Source: a virus. From it: a stretch of DNA of 28,435 nucleotides. The notes below the pieces were generated by a model that was not told where the DNA came from, did not search any database, and was given only the letters and a program-made list of their open reading frames with translations. The stretch spans positions 1 through 28,435 of IMG/VR virus record IMGVR_UViG_3300005253_000227; one strand, written 5' to 3'. Numbering within the stretch: position 1 is the stretch's first letter; every line of letters starts with the position of its first letter. The translations under genes were made by a program, and so were the position numbers. Positions 20,182 through 28,343 of this stretch are shown piece after piece.

Positions 20182-20706
20182 ATGGCAAATCCAGTAATGG
20201 CTGCAATAACCACCTTCGACATAAAAAGGGATTCTTCGTCAGGCGGATGCTTGAGGGAGTTCTGGATAAGAATACCTGGGTTATCGGGCGCATCCGCCGC
20301 CACTAGCACAGACCAACCCTTGTACTACCTCCTGAACCCTATAAATGCTGATTTGGTAGTACTAAATGCCCTAGCGGTAATCACTACGGCATCTGGTGGT
20401 GTGGTTCAGTTAAACGTGGGGCTGGCGGATGATGCTGCGGGGACTAATGTGGGTGCGGAGATTTTCGACACTATCACCGATAGCGCAGCGGGCGTTCTTG
20501 AAGGAACTACACCTCAAGCTATTGCAGGCACAGGCTCTAAAGCAATATGGAAGAAGTCGGGAACGGCTACTGATTCTTACCTGACTGTTGTCCAGGGTGC
20601 TGACGCTGATGGCTCTGCAATGCGGTGGGGTCTCTTTCTGAAGGTTATACCCTATGACGACATGATTGGCAGAGAGGGCGAACAGGCCGCAGTAACAGTA
20701 GCATAA
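20182..20706 (+). CDS. Tandem head-type protein, copy 3 (174 aa)
   Basis: ATG 20182 behind AAAGGAGAATATATT. The most diverged copy: ANPVMAAITTFDIKRD, REFWIRIPGLSGAS, LYYLLNPINADLVVLNALA, then MRWGLFLKVIPYDDMIGREG. The middle strand pair differs (GGVVQLNVGLADD instead of GDIDVGLGD). All three end in AxVTVA or ALVVA, a conserved last strand. Confidence 0.7.
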   Translation: MANPVMAAITTFDIKRDSSSGGCLREFWIRIPGLSGASAATSTDQPLYYLLNPINADLVVLNALAVITTASGGVVQLNVGLADDAAGTNVGAEIFDTITDSAAGVLEGTTPQAIAGTGSKAIWKKSGTATDSYLTVVQGADADGSAMRWGLFLKVIPYDDMIGREGEQAAVTVA

Positions 20707-20716
20707 GGGGGAGCGA

Positions 20717-20956
20717 ATGGCGACACTAATACCTGAAGTCACAATCACCGACTTCAAGCGGTTGAAGGTTGACGAGATTAAACAACTGAAGTCTTGTGAG
20801 GTAACATCGGATGGGGAATACTTGTTCACTTTTCTAAACGCCCAGACTGACTATATCAGGGCGGTGGCAGAGGACACAGGGCAAACGAGTAATTCTGTAA
20901 GCGGTGAAACACTTGAGGAAATCAAGGGGGCTGAGCTTGCCACTGTATCAATATGA
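20717..20956 (+). CDS. Hypothetical protein, 79 aa
   Basis: ATG 20717 behind AAGGGGGAGCGA. The product MATLIPEVTITDFKRLKVDE... has a strand-rich middle (CEVTSDGEYLFTFLNAQTDY) and an acidic helical tail. No family recognised; located among virion genes. Its 3' end holds the ribosome site of the next gene. Confidence 0.6.
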   Translation: MATLIPEVTITDFKRLKVDEIKQLKSCEVTSDGEYLFTFLNAQTDYIRAVAEDTGQTSNSVSGETLEEIKGAELATVSI

Positions 20957-21161
20957 ATGTGCGTCATGCAAAGTAAAGGATAAACCTCTTAGATTTGATG
21001 TAGTGAAACCTATGGTGGAGGCATCCCATCCTGAGAACTGTGGTAAATGCGGGGAGAATGCCTTACGGATATTCTCCCCTACACCTAATAGCTTCGGGTG
21101 GCGATTAACGGATGCCAGCCATGAGGTGGGCAATCCAGACGAACTAGAAAGAGACATTTAG
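20937..21161 (+). CDS. FmdB-type zinc-ribbon protein, 74 aa
   Basis: TTG 20937 is chosen because AAGGGGG lies six bases upstream and because the product then starts (M)PLYQYECASC, the usual N-terminus of the FmdB/CxxC_CxxC putative regulatory family (MPLYEYxCxxC). The second knuckle is CGKCGENALRIFSPTPNSFG. An in-frame GTG at 20904 has no such support. FmdB-type ribbons are common next to phage structural genes; their role is unknown. It overlaps the previous gene by 20 bases. Confidence 0.7.
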   Translation: MPLYQYECASCKVKDKPLRFDVVKPMVEASHPENCGKCGENALRIFSPTPNSFGWRLTDASHEVGNPDELERDI

Positions 21162-21170
21162 GAGGATAAC

Positions 21171-22289
21171 ATGGCTGAGCTATTTAAGGATGGGAGACCG
21201 ATACAATTAGCAATATCTGATTGGGAAATCGGTGTGCCCTCGCTTACTTCTAGGAATAACGGTAAAGCGAGATGGATACGGGGTAGTACATCTCCACTAG
21301 ACCAGAAGGGTTCTACTGGTTGGTTGGCTGATTTATATGGTGGTGTTCAAAGTGGGTGGAATGACTATGCGAGAATAAACATACCGATTAACGAAAAACC
21401 TATCACATGGTTACAATCAGTGTTGTGGTCTTATTACATGACTGAAGCTGAGAGTTTCGGTATCAATATGGTTATCTTTATCCACGACCCAACTGACTTT
21501 GACAAGAGGGCGGAGATGACTCAACAGGCTGATATAGGCACTCTTGAAAAGGGAGCAGGATGGAATGCACATGAACTCGATGTCACTACCGACCAGTTTT
21601 ACTTTTATGGGGAGAACACAACCGGCACAGACTTAACTTCTGCTGCGCCAAATTATTACGGGTTAGACGACTTCCAGGGTGATGCACTGTTCAAGGATTG
21701 GACTATCTACAGAATCACATTCGATAATGGTTGGCAAACAGCGAATAATGAGTTTAAGAGTGCCTATGTAGCTGATATTAAAATAAACGGACAAATAGTT
21801 CCCCTTGGACCTCTAAGCGGCAAGCACAGGAAGACAGTTAAAACTTCTCAAACCATGCTTGCTACTGCAAAAACTACTGATGAGGTAATCGCACACCACA
21901 CATCTTCAGGAGTTGACTGGGACTTTGACTTTGGTGGAACGGGGTACATTACTAAAGCTTGGTTAGCCAATAGTGCAGACATAACACCACGACTTAGACT
22001 GTATCTCTTTAGTAGACCACCTACTGGTATGTTAAATGATGAAGGTGCTAATACTAATCCTGTTACCGCTGACCTACCTTACTTTTTAGGGGTGATAGAC
22101 TTTCCCGCCATGAGTCAACAGGGTACAGGCGATGCCTTCGCACTAGCTACACCCAACACAACGGGATATCTACCCTTAGAGTTTGATGCTCCTACTATCT
22201 ATGGGGTTTTGGTACAGCGAGATGCTACTGCAACATTCACAAACACAGCACTTACCATAAGCCTCACTGCGGATATGGAAGATAATTAG
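21171..22289 (+). CDS. Beta-rich structural protein, 372 aa
   Basis: ATG 21171 behind TAGGAGGATAAC. The sequence is rich in Trp, Tyr, Thr, Asp and Gly with no long helices: SLTSRNNGKARWIRGSTSPL near the start, WTIYRITFDNGWQTANNEFK in the middle, and a C-terminal beta domain (TGYLPLEFDAPTIYGVLVQR). It looks like a minor head or tail spike-type protein. No enzyme motif or known repeat is seen. Context with the LamG protein downstream suggests surface exposure. Confidence 0.6.
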   Translation: MAELFKDGRPIQLAISDWEIGVPSLTSRNNGKARWIRGSTSPLDQKGSTGWLADLYGGVQSGWNDYARINIPINEKPITWLQSVLWSYYMTEAESFGINMVIFIHDPTDFDKRAEMTQQADIGTLEKGAGWNAHELDVTTDQFYFYGENTTGTDLTSAAPNYYGLDDFQGDALFKDWTIYRITFDNGWQTANNEFKSAYVADIKINGQIVPLGPLSGKHRKTVKTSQTMLATAKTTDEVIAHHTSSGVDWDFDFGGTGYITKAWLANSADITPRLRLYLFSRPPTGMLNDEGANTNPVTADLPYFLGVIDFPAMSQQGTGDAFALATPNTTGYLPLEFDAPTIYGVLVQRDATATFTNTALTISLTADMEDN

Positions 22290-22298
22290 GAGGTAGGT

Positions 22299-23030
22299 AT
22301 GTCTATATTGGCAGAGCCATACTTTCGAGTTAGGAAGAATAATGGCGTTCTTTTTGAGCCTGATGTTAATACAGTCTTATGGCTTCCTGGGCAGGATGAT
22401 GCCTATAGTTCCATTATCAGAGACCGCAGCGGTAAGGGTAACGATGGCACAATAACTGGTGCTACTTGGGCTAGAACAGGACAGGGGCTTTGGTATCTGA
22501 GTTTTGATGGGGATGACAATGTAGATTGCGGATTGAACGTTGCTTCTTTAGAACTGACGACCCTATCTGTTCTCTGTTGGATAAATCCCACTACAAGTGC
22601 AGACCATAAGACAATATTTAATGTTGCTGATAACGCTGTGGTAGCATCTGGTTTTACATGTGCTGTTAGACAAAATGATGATGGGACTAATCCTGATGAA
22701 TTATATACTGTTGTGTGGTCAGGAGCCACGACTTTAAAATATGGTAGCGTAGTAACCTATGGTACTTGGCAGATGGTTACAATGACACTAGCAGGAACCG
22801 CACTTAAACTCTACCAAAATATAACTAACACCCTAGATGACACAGTGGCTGGGGTTCCTATATTCACAGGGGACAATAGGGTGGTCTATGGGTCAGGGTG
22901 GGCAAGCACCCCAGCCTACAATGTAGGTTTTCTCGGAGGGTTGGCCTTGCCCAGAGTTTTCCCTCGAATATTAACCCTTAGTGAAATAACGAATATCTAT
23001 AACCAAGAACGACATTTATTTGGAGTGTAA
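22299..23030 (+). CDS. LamG/concanavalin-like lectin-domain protein, 243 aa
   Basis: ATG 22299 behind TAGGAGGTAGGT. Residues 24-235 follow the LamG/pentraxin jelly-roll pattern: LWLPGQ..., RDRSGKGNDGTITGATW (42-58), LSFDGDDNVDCGLN, LSVLCWINPTTSADHKTIF, the strand-rich centre with WQMVTMTLAGTALKLYQN, and the typical ending (RVFPRILTLSEITNIYNQER). Such domains bind sugars or proteins and are common on phage virions, where they aid adhesion to cell-surface or mucus glycans. Confidence 0.8.
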   Translation: MSILAEPYFRVRKNNGVLFEPDVNTVLWLPGQDDAYSSIIRDRSGKGNDGTITGATWARTGQGLWYLSFDGDDNVDCGLNVASLELTTLSVLCWINPTTSADHKTIFNVADNAVVASGFTCAVRQNDDGTNPDELYTVVWSGATTLKYGSVVTYGTWQMVTMTLAGTALKLYQNITNTLDDTVAGVPIFTGDNRVVYGSGWASTPAYNVGFLGGLALPRVFPRILTLSEITNIYNQERHLFGV

Positions 23031-23032
23031 CT

Positions 23033-23269
23033 ATGAAATACCGAGTAATGGCCTTTGACGGAACTATCACTGACTTTGACAAAGAGTCTGAAGCACACAC
23101 TCTGTATATTGAGAAAAAGAAGTTGGTAGAAAAGGCTGAGGTTAAGGGTGATATAGTACCATCTTGCAGTCGCCATATATGTTACCACGATGAAGCTCCC
23201 CCAGGTGGGACTCCACCAAGACCTTGCGAACCAATAGAGAAGTTTACGAAACAAGTACGGAGTATATAA
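23033..23269 (+). CDS. Hypothetical protein, 78 aa
   Basis: ATG 23033, two bases after the LamG gene's stop; the ribosome site (GGAGTGTAA) is modest. The product MKYRVMAFDGTITDFDKESE... has strands at the start and a Cys/His/Pro-rich centre (CSRHICYHDEAPPGGTPPRP). C, H, C, H could bind a metal but no known pattern fits. Its end carries the ribosome site (CGGAG) for the adaptor. Confidence 0.6.
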   Translation: MKYRVMAFDGTITDFDKESEAHTLYIEKKKLVEKAEVKGDIVPSCSRHICYHDEAPPGGTPPRPCEPIEKFTKQVRSI

Positions 23270-24085
23270 TTGGCTCTTTATAGTAATACTTTAGAAATTA
23301 TAAGGAAGTATCTCGCCTCTACTGTGGGAGACCTTAACTATGGTCAAGCGGGTACTACAGGAGCGACTACGCAGAAAATCTACGCCCCCTTTCTGTGGAA
23401 GGCTAATGACTACTACAACAACAATCAGTACGAGGTCTATGTCTACGCAGGAACGAATATAGGCGTAACCAAACGTGTAACCGACTGGGTTTTAAGCACC
23501 TATCTGGCAACTGTCCACTCGGTTTACGATAATGCCTGTGATGCGACATCTTATCTTGAGATGTCTCGTATCTTCACAGAGGATGACAAACGCAAGGCAA
23601 TAAACCTAGCTATAGAGAGTATAGCAGGGAAGTATCTGGTAGACCTCAAAGATGAGACGACCATTACTTTAGTAGCTGATACCTATGAGTATGCTTTACC
23701 CACATCATTCTTATATCTCACCAAGGTCACAACCGAGAAGGTTGCTGCTGGTGGAGTGTTTGATGCCTCGGATGCAATAGACTCCCGTGACTGGAGTATA
23801 ATCAAATCCTATCCGCCTAAGTTAAAACTGCACGAAGACCACTACTCAATAAGCGCAGGTAAGGATTTACGATTAGAAGGACAGGGGACTCAGGCGATTG
23901 TAGATGATGATACGGATGTTATCGTTATCCCTCCCGACTGGTTGGTACAGAAAGCAATTACATTCTTACCTCAGAGTAAAATACAATCAAATAAATTAGA
24001 CGCAACTTATAGACAAGCGTTGCTTTTATCTGCAAGCGAACCGATGGTTGCGCCCGACCCAAGAACGCAGAGGATAATTGAATGA
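23270..24085 (+). CDS. Head-tail adaptor-type protein, 271 aa
   Basis: TTG start at 23270 follows CGGAGTATATAA; the previous stop abuts it. From about residue 100, TEDDKRKAINLAIESIAGKY is the typical first helix pair of phage adaptor (connector) proteins, followed by the beta insert DETTITLVADTYEYALPTSF and a C-terminal helix region (QKAITFLPQSKIQSNKLDAT). Adaptors bind below the portal and connect it to the tail. The first 95 residues are an additional beta-type domain (YYNNNQYEVYVYAGTNIGV). Confidence 0.65.
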   Translation: MALYSNTLEIIRKYLASTVGDLNYGQAGTTGATTQKIYAPFLWKANDYYNNNQYEVYVYAGTNIGVTKRVTDWVLSTYLATVHSVYDNACDATSYLEMSRIFTEDDKRKAINLAIESIAGKYLVDLKDETTITLVADTYEYALPTSFLYLTKVTTEKVAAGGVFDASDAIDSRDWSIIKSYPPKLKLHEDHYSISAGKDLRLEGQGTQAIVDDDTDVIVIPPDWLVQKAITFLPQSKIQSNKLDATYRQALLLSASEPMVAPDPRTQRIIE

Positions 24086-24255
24086 GGGATATAAGTTCAC
24101 ACGATAGTGAGGGATACCCCTACACCTATCCTTTAATATATGCCAATGAAGAGGGGTCGAGGGATATAAAAGCTTTTAATACAGACGGATACCCCTACAA
24201 TTACCCGTTCACTTATGCGAGTGATAACCCACGTAATATAAAAGACCCAACGTAA
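24082..24255 (+). CDS. Small internally duplicated protein, 57 aa
   Basis: ATG 24082 overlaps the adaptor stop (ATGA). The product consists of two copies of a 25-residue unit, RDIxxxxxDGYPYxYPxxYA (copy 1 RDISSHDSEGYPYTYPLIYA, copy 2 RDIKAFNTDGYPYNYPFTYA), and a third partial start NIKDPT. Tyr and Pro are abundant. Function unknown; such repeats suggest a short extended linker or peptide that binds a repetitive partner in the tail. Confidence 0.65.
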   Translation: MRDISSHDSEGYPYTYPLIYANEEGSRDIKAFNTDGYPYNYPFTYASDNPRNIKDPT

Positions 24256-24265
24256 GGAGATAGGT

Positions 24266-24811
24266 ATGGCAAATGAATTAGTTCACACTGATGCGGGAAC
24301 ACAGCTCTCCCGCACTGAGGATAACGCTACCACAAGGCATAAGTTTAACAGTCAAGCACAAGGGGATGTACTCTATGCTTCTTCAGCCACTCAACTAACA
24401 AGGTTAGGGGCTGGAACTGTTGGGTTACATTTAATCACTGGTGGTTCAAGTGCAAATCCTTCATGGTCTACCAGACAACAGTTGACCATAGAAGCTCATA
24501 CGGCTGACGACACGCTAACTATAGCGGAGTCTGGTTCGGTTCATACAAATCTAGGAGATACAGGGGCTCAGACCTTAACTCTCCCCCAAGATGCTGTGGC
24601 GGGAACTTTCTTCTACTTCGCTGTTATGGCTGCGTTTGAATTAAGGGTAGACCCTGGTGCTGCTGGAGCGATTTATATAAACGGGGCGAAGCAAACCGAC
24701 GATATGTATATCACCGCAAATGACGAAGGTGAATCAGTTATGTTGGTTTGTGACGGGAACGGTGATTGGGTAGCATTATTTACTCAAGGAACATGGGGGG
24801 TAGAAACATAA
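24266..24811 (+). CDS. Fibre-type structural protein, 181 aa
   Basis: ATG 24266 behind TAAGGAGATAGGT. The N-terminal half carries AQGDVLYASSATQLTRLGAG followed by ANPSW, a motif that occurs widely in tail- and head-fibre proteins as a trimeric stalk element. The C-terminal half is a compact beta domain (DAVAGTFFYFAVMAAFELRV, then NDEGESVMLVCDGNGDWVAL). Probably a short fibre or a trimerising tip. Confidence 0.65.
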   Translation: MANELVHTDAGTQLSRTEDNATTRHKFNSQAQGDVLYASSATQLTRLGAGTVGLHLITGGSSANPSWSTRQQLTIEAHTADDTLTIAESGSVHTNLGDTGAQTLTLPQDAVAGTFFYFAVMAAFELRVDPGAAGAIYINGAKQTDDMYITANDEGESVMLVCDGNGDWVALFTQGTWGVET

Positions 24812-24873
24812 TGCCTCATAAAAGCAAGGGAAAGATTTACAAGTCAACGCCCAAGCATAAGAAGAAGAAGTAA
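24811..24873 (+). CDS. Lys-rich micro-peptide, 20 aa
   Basis: Starts in a TAATG overlap with the previous stop and ends two bases before the next ATG. The product MPHKSKGKIYKSTPKHKKKK has nine lysines and two histidines in 20 residues. There is no separate ribosome site beyond GGGGGG at 24795-24800, so it would be translated by coupling. It may bind DNA or be only a spacer. Confidence 0.4.
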   Translation: MPHKSKGKIYKSTPKHKKKK

Positions 24874-24875
24874 TA

Positions 24876-25019
24876 ATGTCTGAGCTAGAAATAAGGGAAC
24901 TAAAAGATAGGCTGAAGAAAGAGAAGGATAAACGTATTGCTACAGAGGAGAAATTGTCTAAAGAGCAAAGTTCAAAATACCGCAGTATCGGCTTCTTTAG
25001 GCAAAGGTTTAATCAATGA
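24876..25019 (+). CDS. Small coiled-coil protein, 47 aa
   Basis: ATG 24876 follows TAATA; stop overlaps the next start (ATGA). The product MSELEIRELKDRLKKEKDKR... is a single charged amphipathic helix, then KYRSIGFFRQRFNQ. Likely a short coiled-coil partner of a neighbouring tail protein. Confidence 0.5.
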   Translation: MSELEIRELKDRLKKEKDKRIATEEKLSKEQSSKYRSIGFFRQRFNQ

Positions 25020-28018
25020 GGAGTATATTACTTAATGGAGTCCATCACCAATTGGCGCCTGAGTCCACAATCACCCAAAGAGCGATCAACCCGTGGAAAG
25101 CACAAGTCCGACAGACAGGAGGGAGAGAGTATTCAGATTTCGGTCAGGCTGAACTAGAAGAATACTTTGACTTCCGTAACGGGATAGGGAAGAACAGGGG
25201 TATAGGCTCTGACGCTAGATTAGACTTCTCCGAAGGTGTTGACTTCTCGATTGAAGGGCAGGCTGTTCTTGGTCCCCTAGTAACCTCAACTTCAATAAAC
25301 GCTCTCTCAGCGCCTTCTATTACCAATGAAGACTTCGAGACAGATGTTTCCCCTGCATCAGGTTTTGGGTGGACAGAAGGTAGTGGTGATTGGTTGATAG
25401 TATCCGACCCACGTACGGGGACTTATGCATGGCAAAACACTACTGTGGTTGTGGGCGAGAATATCTATCAAGACCTCACAGGATACATGGGAGGGGTGGA
25501 GTACACATTTACTATCTACATTAAGTGTTTAAACGCCAATGATACAGTTAAACTTGGTATAAATGATGGGGTTACCAGCACCACCTTCGGGACTGCGGTA
25601 GGGAATACTGGATATACACAAGTAACTGTCACCAAGGCTATATCCAGTGGTGCAACACAGTTAAGGATAATAGCGCAGATTGCCGTTGCAGGTGCAGGCG
25701 GTAATATTGTATTTGACGATGCTGCCATTTCTGTTACAGCAGCAGGCACATTCACCCCTGTAAACTTTATTGACTTCCAATCCGCTACCTACTGCTACGG
25801 AGACATCGGAATCTTGAAGTGGAATGGTTCTACCTGGGATTATGTAGTTTTATTTACCAACCCGATAGATGCGCTTGTCATTACCGACAGCACAGACGAA
25901 TACCTTGTAGTAACCGCAGCCCTAAGTGGCATTTACTCCATAGACGGGTCGGCATGGCTTGTGGCTTCGTCATTTTTCACTCCAAGCAGTACAAACGACC
26001 CCGACAGTGCATGGACTAATGAAGCTAATGCCATTGATGATGATGAGACCTCTTACGCTACTGTAAGTGGGGCGGATAAGTTTTTAGAACTCATTTTTTC
26101 CCCGCCTGTAACTGCTGACGAATGTAGAATTTACTGTTCAGATGGCGCATCTGGTGACGCCAACGCTAATATTGACTTCTACTACGACGGAGCATGGAAT
26201 GATGTGTTTGACGGAACTGTGGCTGGGGCCGAGTGGGTAACTAAAAAGAACGCTGCGGGTGTTAAATATGTGGAGAAGATAAGGGTTGAGAGTAGTGACG
26301 GAAATACCTTCCGCCTCTGGGAAATAGATATTGAAGCCCATATTCATGGTTATTTAGCCAATTATGATAATAGGCTCTATTATATACACAACGATGGGAC
26401 ACATGTTTGTTACTCTACGGCAAAAGATATAGACGATTATGTTGGGGGCTTTGAACTTACAGGAAATTACGGCACGGTCTACGATTTATTTGAGGGCAAG
26501 TTATTAGCCGATGGCTCTAATACATTATATTTCTGCGGAACTGAGGGTTTATTTACCATTGATACCGTCAATGAGTTAGCCTACAAACAGGAGGTAGCCT
26601 ACCCGCCATTAACTAACGCAGGGAACGTGGGGATTTACTGGAACGCTAACGTCTGGGTAGCTACGGGATATGGAATTCTAAAAGTAGCCCCCAGCACAGC
26701 AACCTTTGTCGGCCCCGACCAGGATGATGGACTACCCAGTACGTATCAGGGCAAGGTCTTCGACTTCGCTACTGTCAATAATTGGTTAGTATTCTGTGTC
26801 AATGGGGGAACTACGGATAAAAGCTCCATATTAAAACGCAACTCATCTCTAGGTGGGAACTTACAGGTCTACACCACCGCATCGACTAACAAACCCATCT
26901 CCGCTATACATCACTCCCCTTCGTCTTTGTATACCAACGGGAGATTATGGTTCAGAGAGGGGACTGATATTAAGTATATGATGTTCCCCGATACTACGTC
27001 TAATGTAAAGCAAATTTCAACCTATGAGTATAGTGGGGCTAACTTACTTGAGAATGGCAACTTTGAGGCAGGAGACCCACCTGCGAGTTGGACACTTGTT
27101 GGTGGTAGCGCAACTGTAAGCAGAAGTTCTACTCAAGCAAAGATAGGCACTTATTCCGCCCTACTAACCCGTGTTGGAGCTGATTGCCACATTTATCAGG
27201 GTTATTCTGGTTATGCTGACTATGCTGGTAAAACGGTTACGCTTGGATGCTGGGTATACGCTACAGTTGCAGCAAGAGCCCTCATTGGACTTGGTGATGG
27301 CGTTAGCTCTGCTTCATCAACTTTCCATACTGAAGTAGCAGGTTGGGAATGGCTCACCGTTTCTTTAGCCGTTGATGCAACCCCATCATATCTCCGAAGT
27401 TACTTAGAAATTGTTGATGGTAATACCAGTGCTTACTTTGATGGAGCTATCCTGATTGATAACGAGTCTAACGCCAAGCTACCGACATTCAGGAAACTAG
27501 CCATGATTTCAAAGACGGCTTTAGGTGTGGCTGCTATAACCAAGAGTTGTGATGACGATGAATACATAGAGGTCTTTTACGGATTAAACGGAGCAGCCCC
27601 CACTATATCACTGGGTACTTTTAAGACTTCCCCCAGACCCACCATTCTCACTTTCAATAGCGGATTGGGCACAGAGTTTTACACTATTCAATTTGCTATT
27701 AAGTTAAGAGGGGCACCGGGTACCGATAGCCCTGAGTTGGAGAGTCTGGTGTTCTATTATCTGGCAACCCCAGCCACTATCTCTGGCTTCCAGTTCCGTA
27801 TACAGGCGACCTTAGACGATGCCGAGGCTAAGATAGCTGCTTTTGAAACAATCCGTGGCACCAATACCTTAGTCGTTTTCTACCCTTCAGGAGATGCTAA
27901 TGTGGGGGCAAGTTACAATGTCAAGCTAACTACCATGCCTTTAAGATTTTACCACGAAAACCAGCAAGAGAGGGAGGGGTACATCCAGATAGATTTGGAA
28001 GAGGTTTTCAATGGTTGA
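25016..28018 (+). CDS. Modular tail/receptor-type protein, 1000 aa
   Basis: ATGA overlap with the previous stop. Residues 1-95 form a virion-anchoring-type region (MRSILLNGVHHQLAPESTIT...). Residues about 100-245 resemble a carbohydrate-binding jelly roll (EDFETD...W, YTFTIYIKCLNANDTVKLGI, IVFDDAAI). Residues about 320-443 resemble an F5/8-type discoidin domain (NAIDDDETSYATV, EKIRVESSDGNTFRLWEIDI). Residues about 445-660 are repetitive beta sequence like a propeller (YDNRLYYIHNDGTHVCYSTA). Residues about 676-818 are a second jelly roll (LLENGNFEAGDPPASW, AYFDGAILID). The rest is beta-rich. Repeated glycan-binding folds suggest host-surface recognition. Confidence 0.7.
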   Translation: MRSILLNGVHHQLAPESTITQRAINPWKAQVRQTGGREYSDFGQAELEEYFDFRNGIGKNRGIGSDARLDFSEGVDFSIEGQAVLGPLVTSTSINALSAPSITNEDFETDVSPASGFGWTEGSGDWLIVSDPRTGTYAWQNTTVVVGENIYQDLTGYMGGVEYTFTIYIKCLNANDTVKLGINDGVTSTTFGTAVGNTGYTQVTVTKAISSGATQLRIIAQIAVAGAGGNIVFDDAAISVTAAGTFTPVNFIDFQSATYCYGDIGILKWNGSTWDYVVLFTNPIDALVITDSTDEYLVVTAALSGIYSIDGSAWLVASSFFTPSSTNDPDSAWTNEANAIDDDETSYATVSGADKFLELIFSPPVTADECRIYCSDGASGDANANIDFYYDGAWNDVFDGTVAGAEWVTKKNAAGVKYVEKIRVESSDGNTFRLWEIDIEAHIHGYLANYDNRLYYIHNDGTHVCYSTAKDIDDYVGGFELTGNYGTVYDLFEGKLLADGSNTLYFCGTEGLFTIDTVNELAYKQEVAYPPLTNAGNVGIYWNANVWVATGYGILKVAPSTATFVGPDQDDGLPSTYQGKVFDFATVNNWLVFCVNGGTTDKSSILKRNSSLGGNLQVYTTASTNKPISAIHHSPSSLYTNGRLWFREGTDIKYMMFPDTTSNVKQISTYEYSGANLLENGNFEAGDPPASWTLVGGSATVSRSSTQAKIGTYSALLTRVGADCHIYQGYSGYADYAGKTVTLGCWVYATVAARALIGLGDGVSSASSTFHTEVAGWEWLTVSLAVDATPSYLRSYLEIVDGNTSAYFDGAILIDNESNAKLPTFRKLAMISKTALGVAAITKSCDDDEYIEVFYGLNGAAPTISLGTFKTSPRPTILTFNSGLGTEFYTIQFAIKLRGAPGTDSPELESLVFYYLATPATISGFQFRIQATLDDAEAKIAAFETIRGTNTLVVFYPSGDANVGASYNVKLTTMPLRFYHENQQEREGYIQIDLEEVFNG

Positions 28019-28343
28019 GTTGGTTGCGAGCGATATCGAGTTAATCGTGATAAGATGGCTGGAGCGCAGAAAGATTGCTTTTAAGTTCCAGACCTCATTT
28101 GCAGGTGGGTTTACCGAGTTAGGTGGGGCGGTGATTGATATAACTATAGGAGATTTACGCCTTGCATGGAGAATTAACGGGGAATACTGGCATCGAGGGG
28201 TTGTCCCCGAAGGCAAAGCAGCACTACAGAAAGAAGCTATCGAAGCTGACGGGTATATCGTGGTAGACTTAGAGGAACAGGACATAAAAGAACGGACAAA
28301 TGAAACTTTAACGAAAGCTTTACTGGGTCAAGAAATGTTATGA
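28011..28343 (+). CDS. Possible restriction-type nuclease-fold protein, 110 aa
   Basis: ATG 28011 overlaps the tail gene by eight bases, behind GGAAGAGG. The pattern of a small PD-(D/E)XK or Vsr-like domain is visible: an initial helix (ELIVIRWLERRKIAFKFQTS), GGAVIDITIG (38-47, with D43), then the strand AWRINGEYWHRG (52-63) and GYIVVDLEEQDI (81-92). Small proteins of this type often lie among phage tail genes. The catalytic lysine is not certain, so activity is unproven. Confidence 0.5.
   Translation: MVELVASDIELIVIRWLERRKIAFKFQTSFAGGFTELGGAVIDITIGDLRLAWRINGEYWHRGVVPEGKAALQKEAIEADGYIVVDLEEQDIKERTNETLTKALLGQEML

Larger units (their letters stand above)
19060..20706 (+). repeat. Tandem triplication of a 172-176 codon gene
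   Basis: Three adjacent full-length ORFs (19060, 19627, 20182) align from end to end at protein level. Copies 1 and 2 are closest (both share DAQDGDIDVGL and IDSLVNTATGVFEC); copy 3 has diverged (ASGGVVQLNVGLADDAAGTN). DNA identity is interrupted, so the duplication is not recent. Confidence 0.8.
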
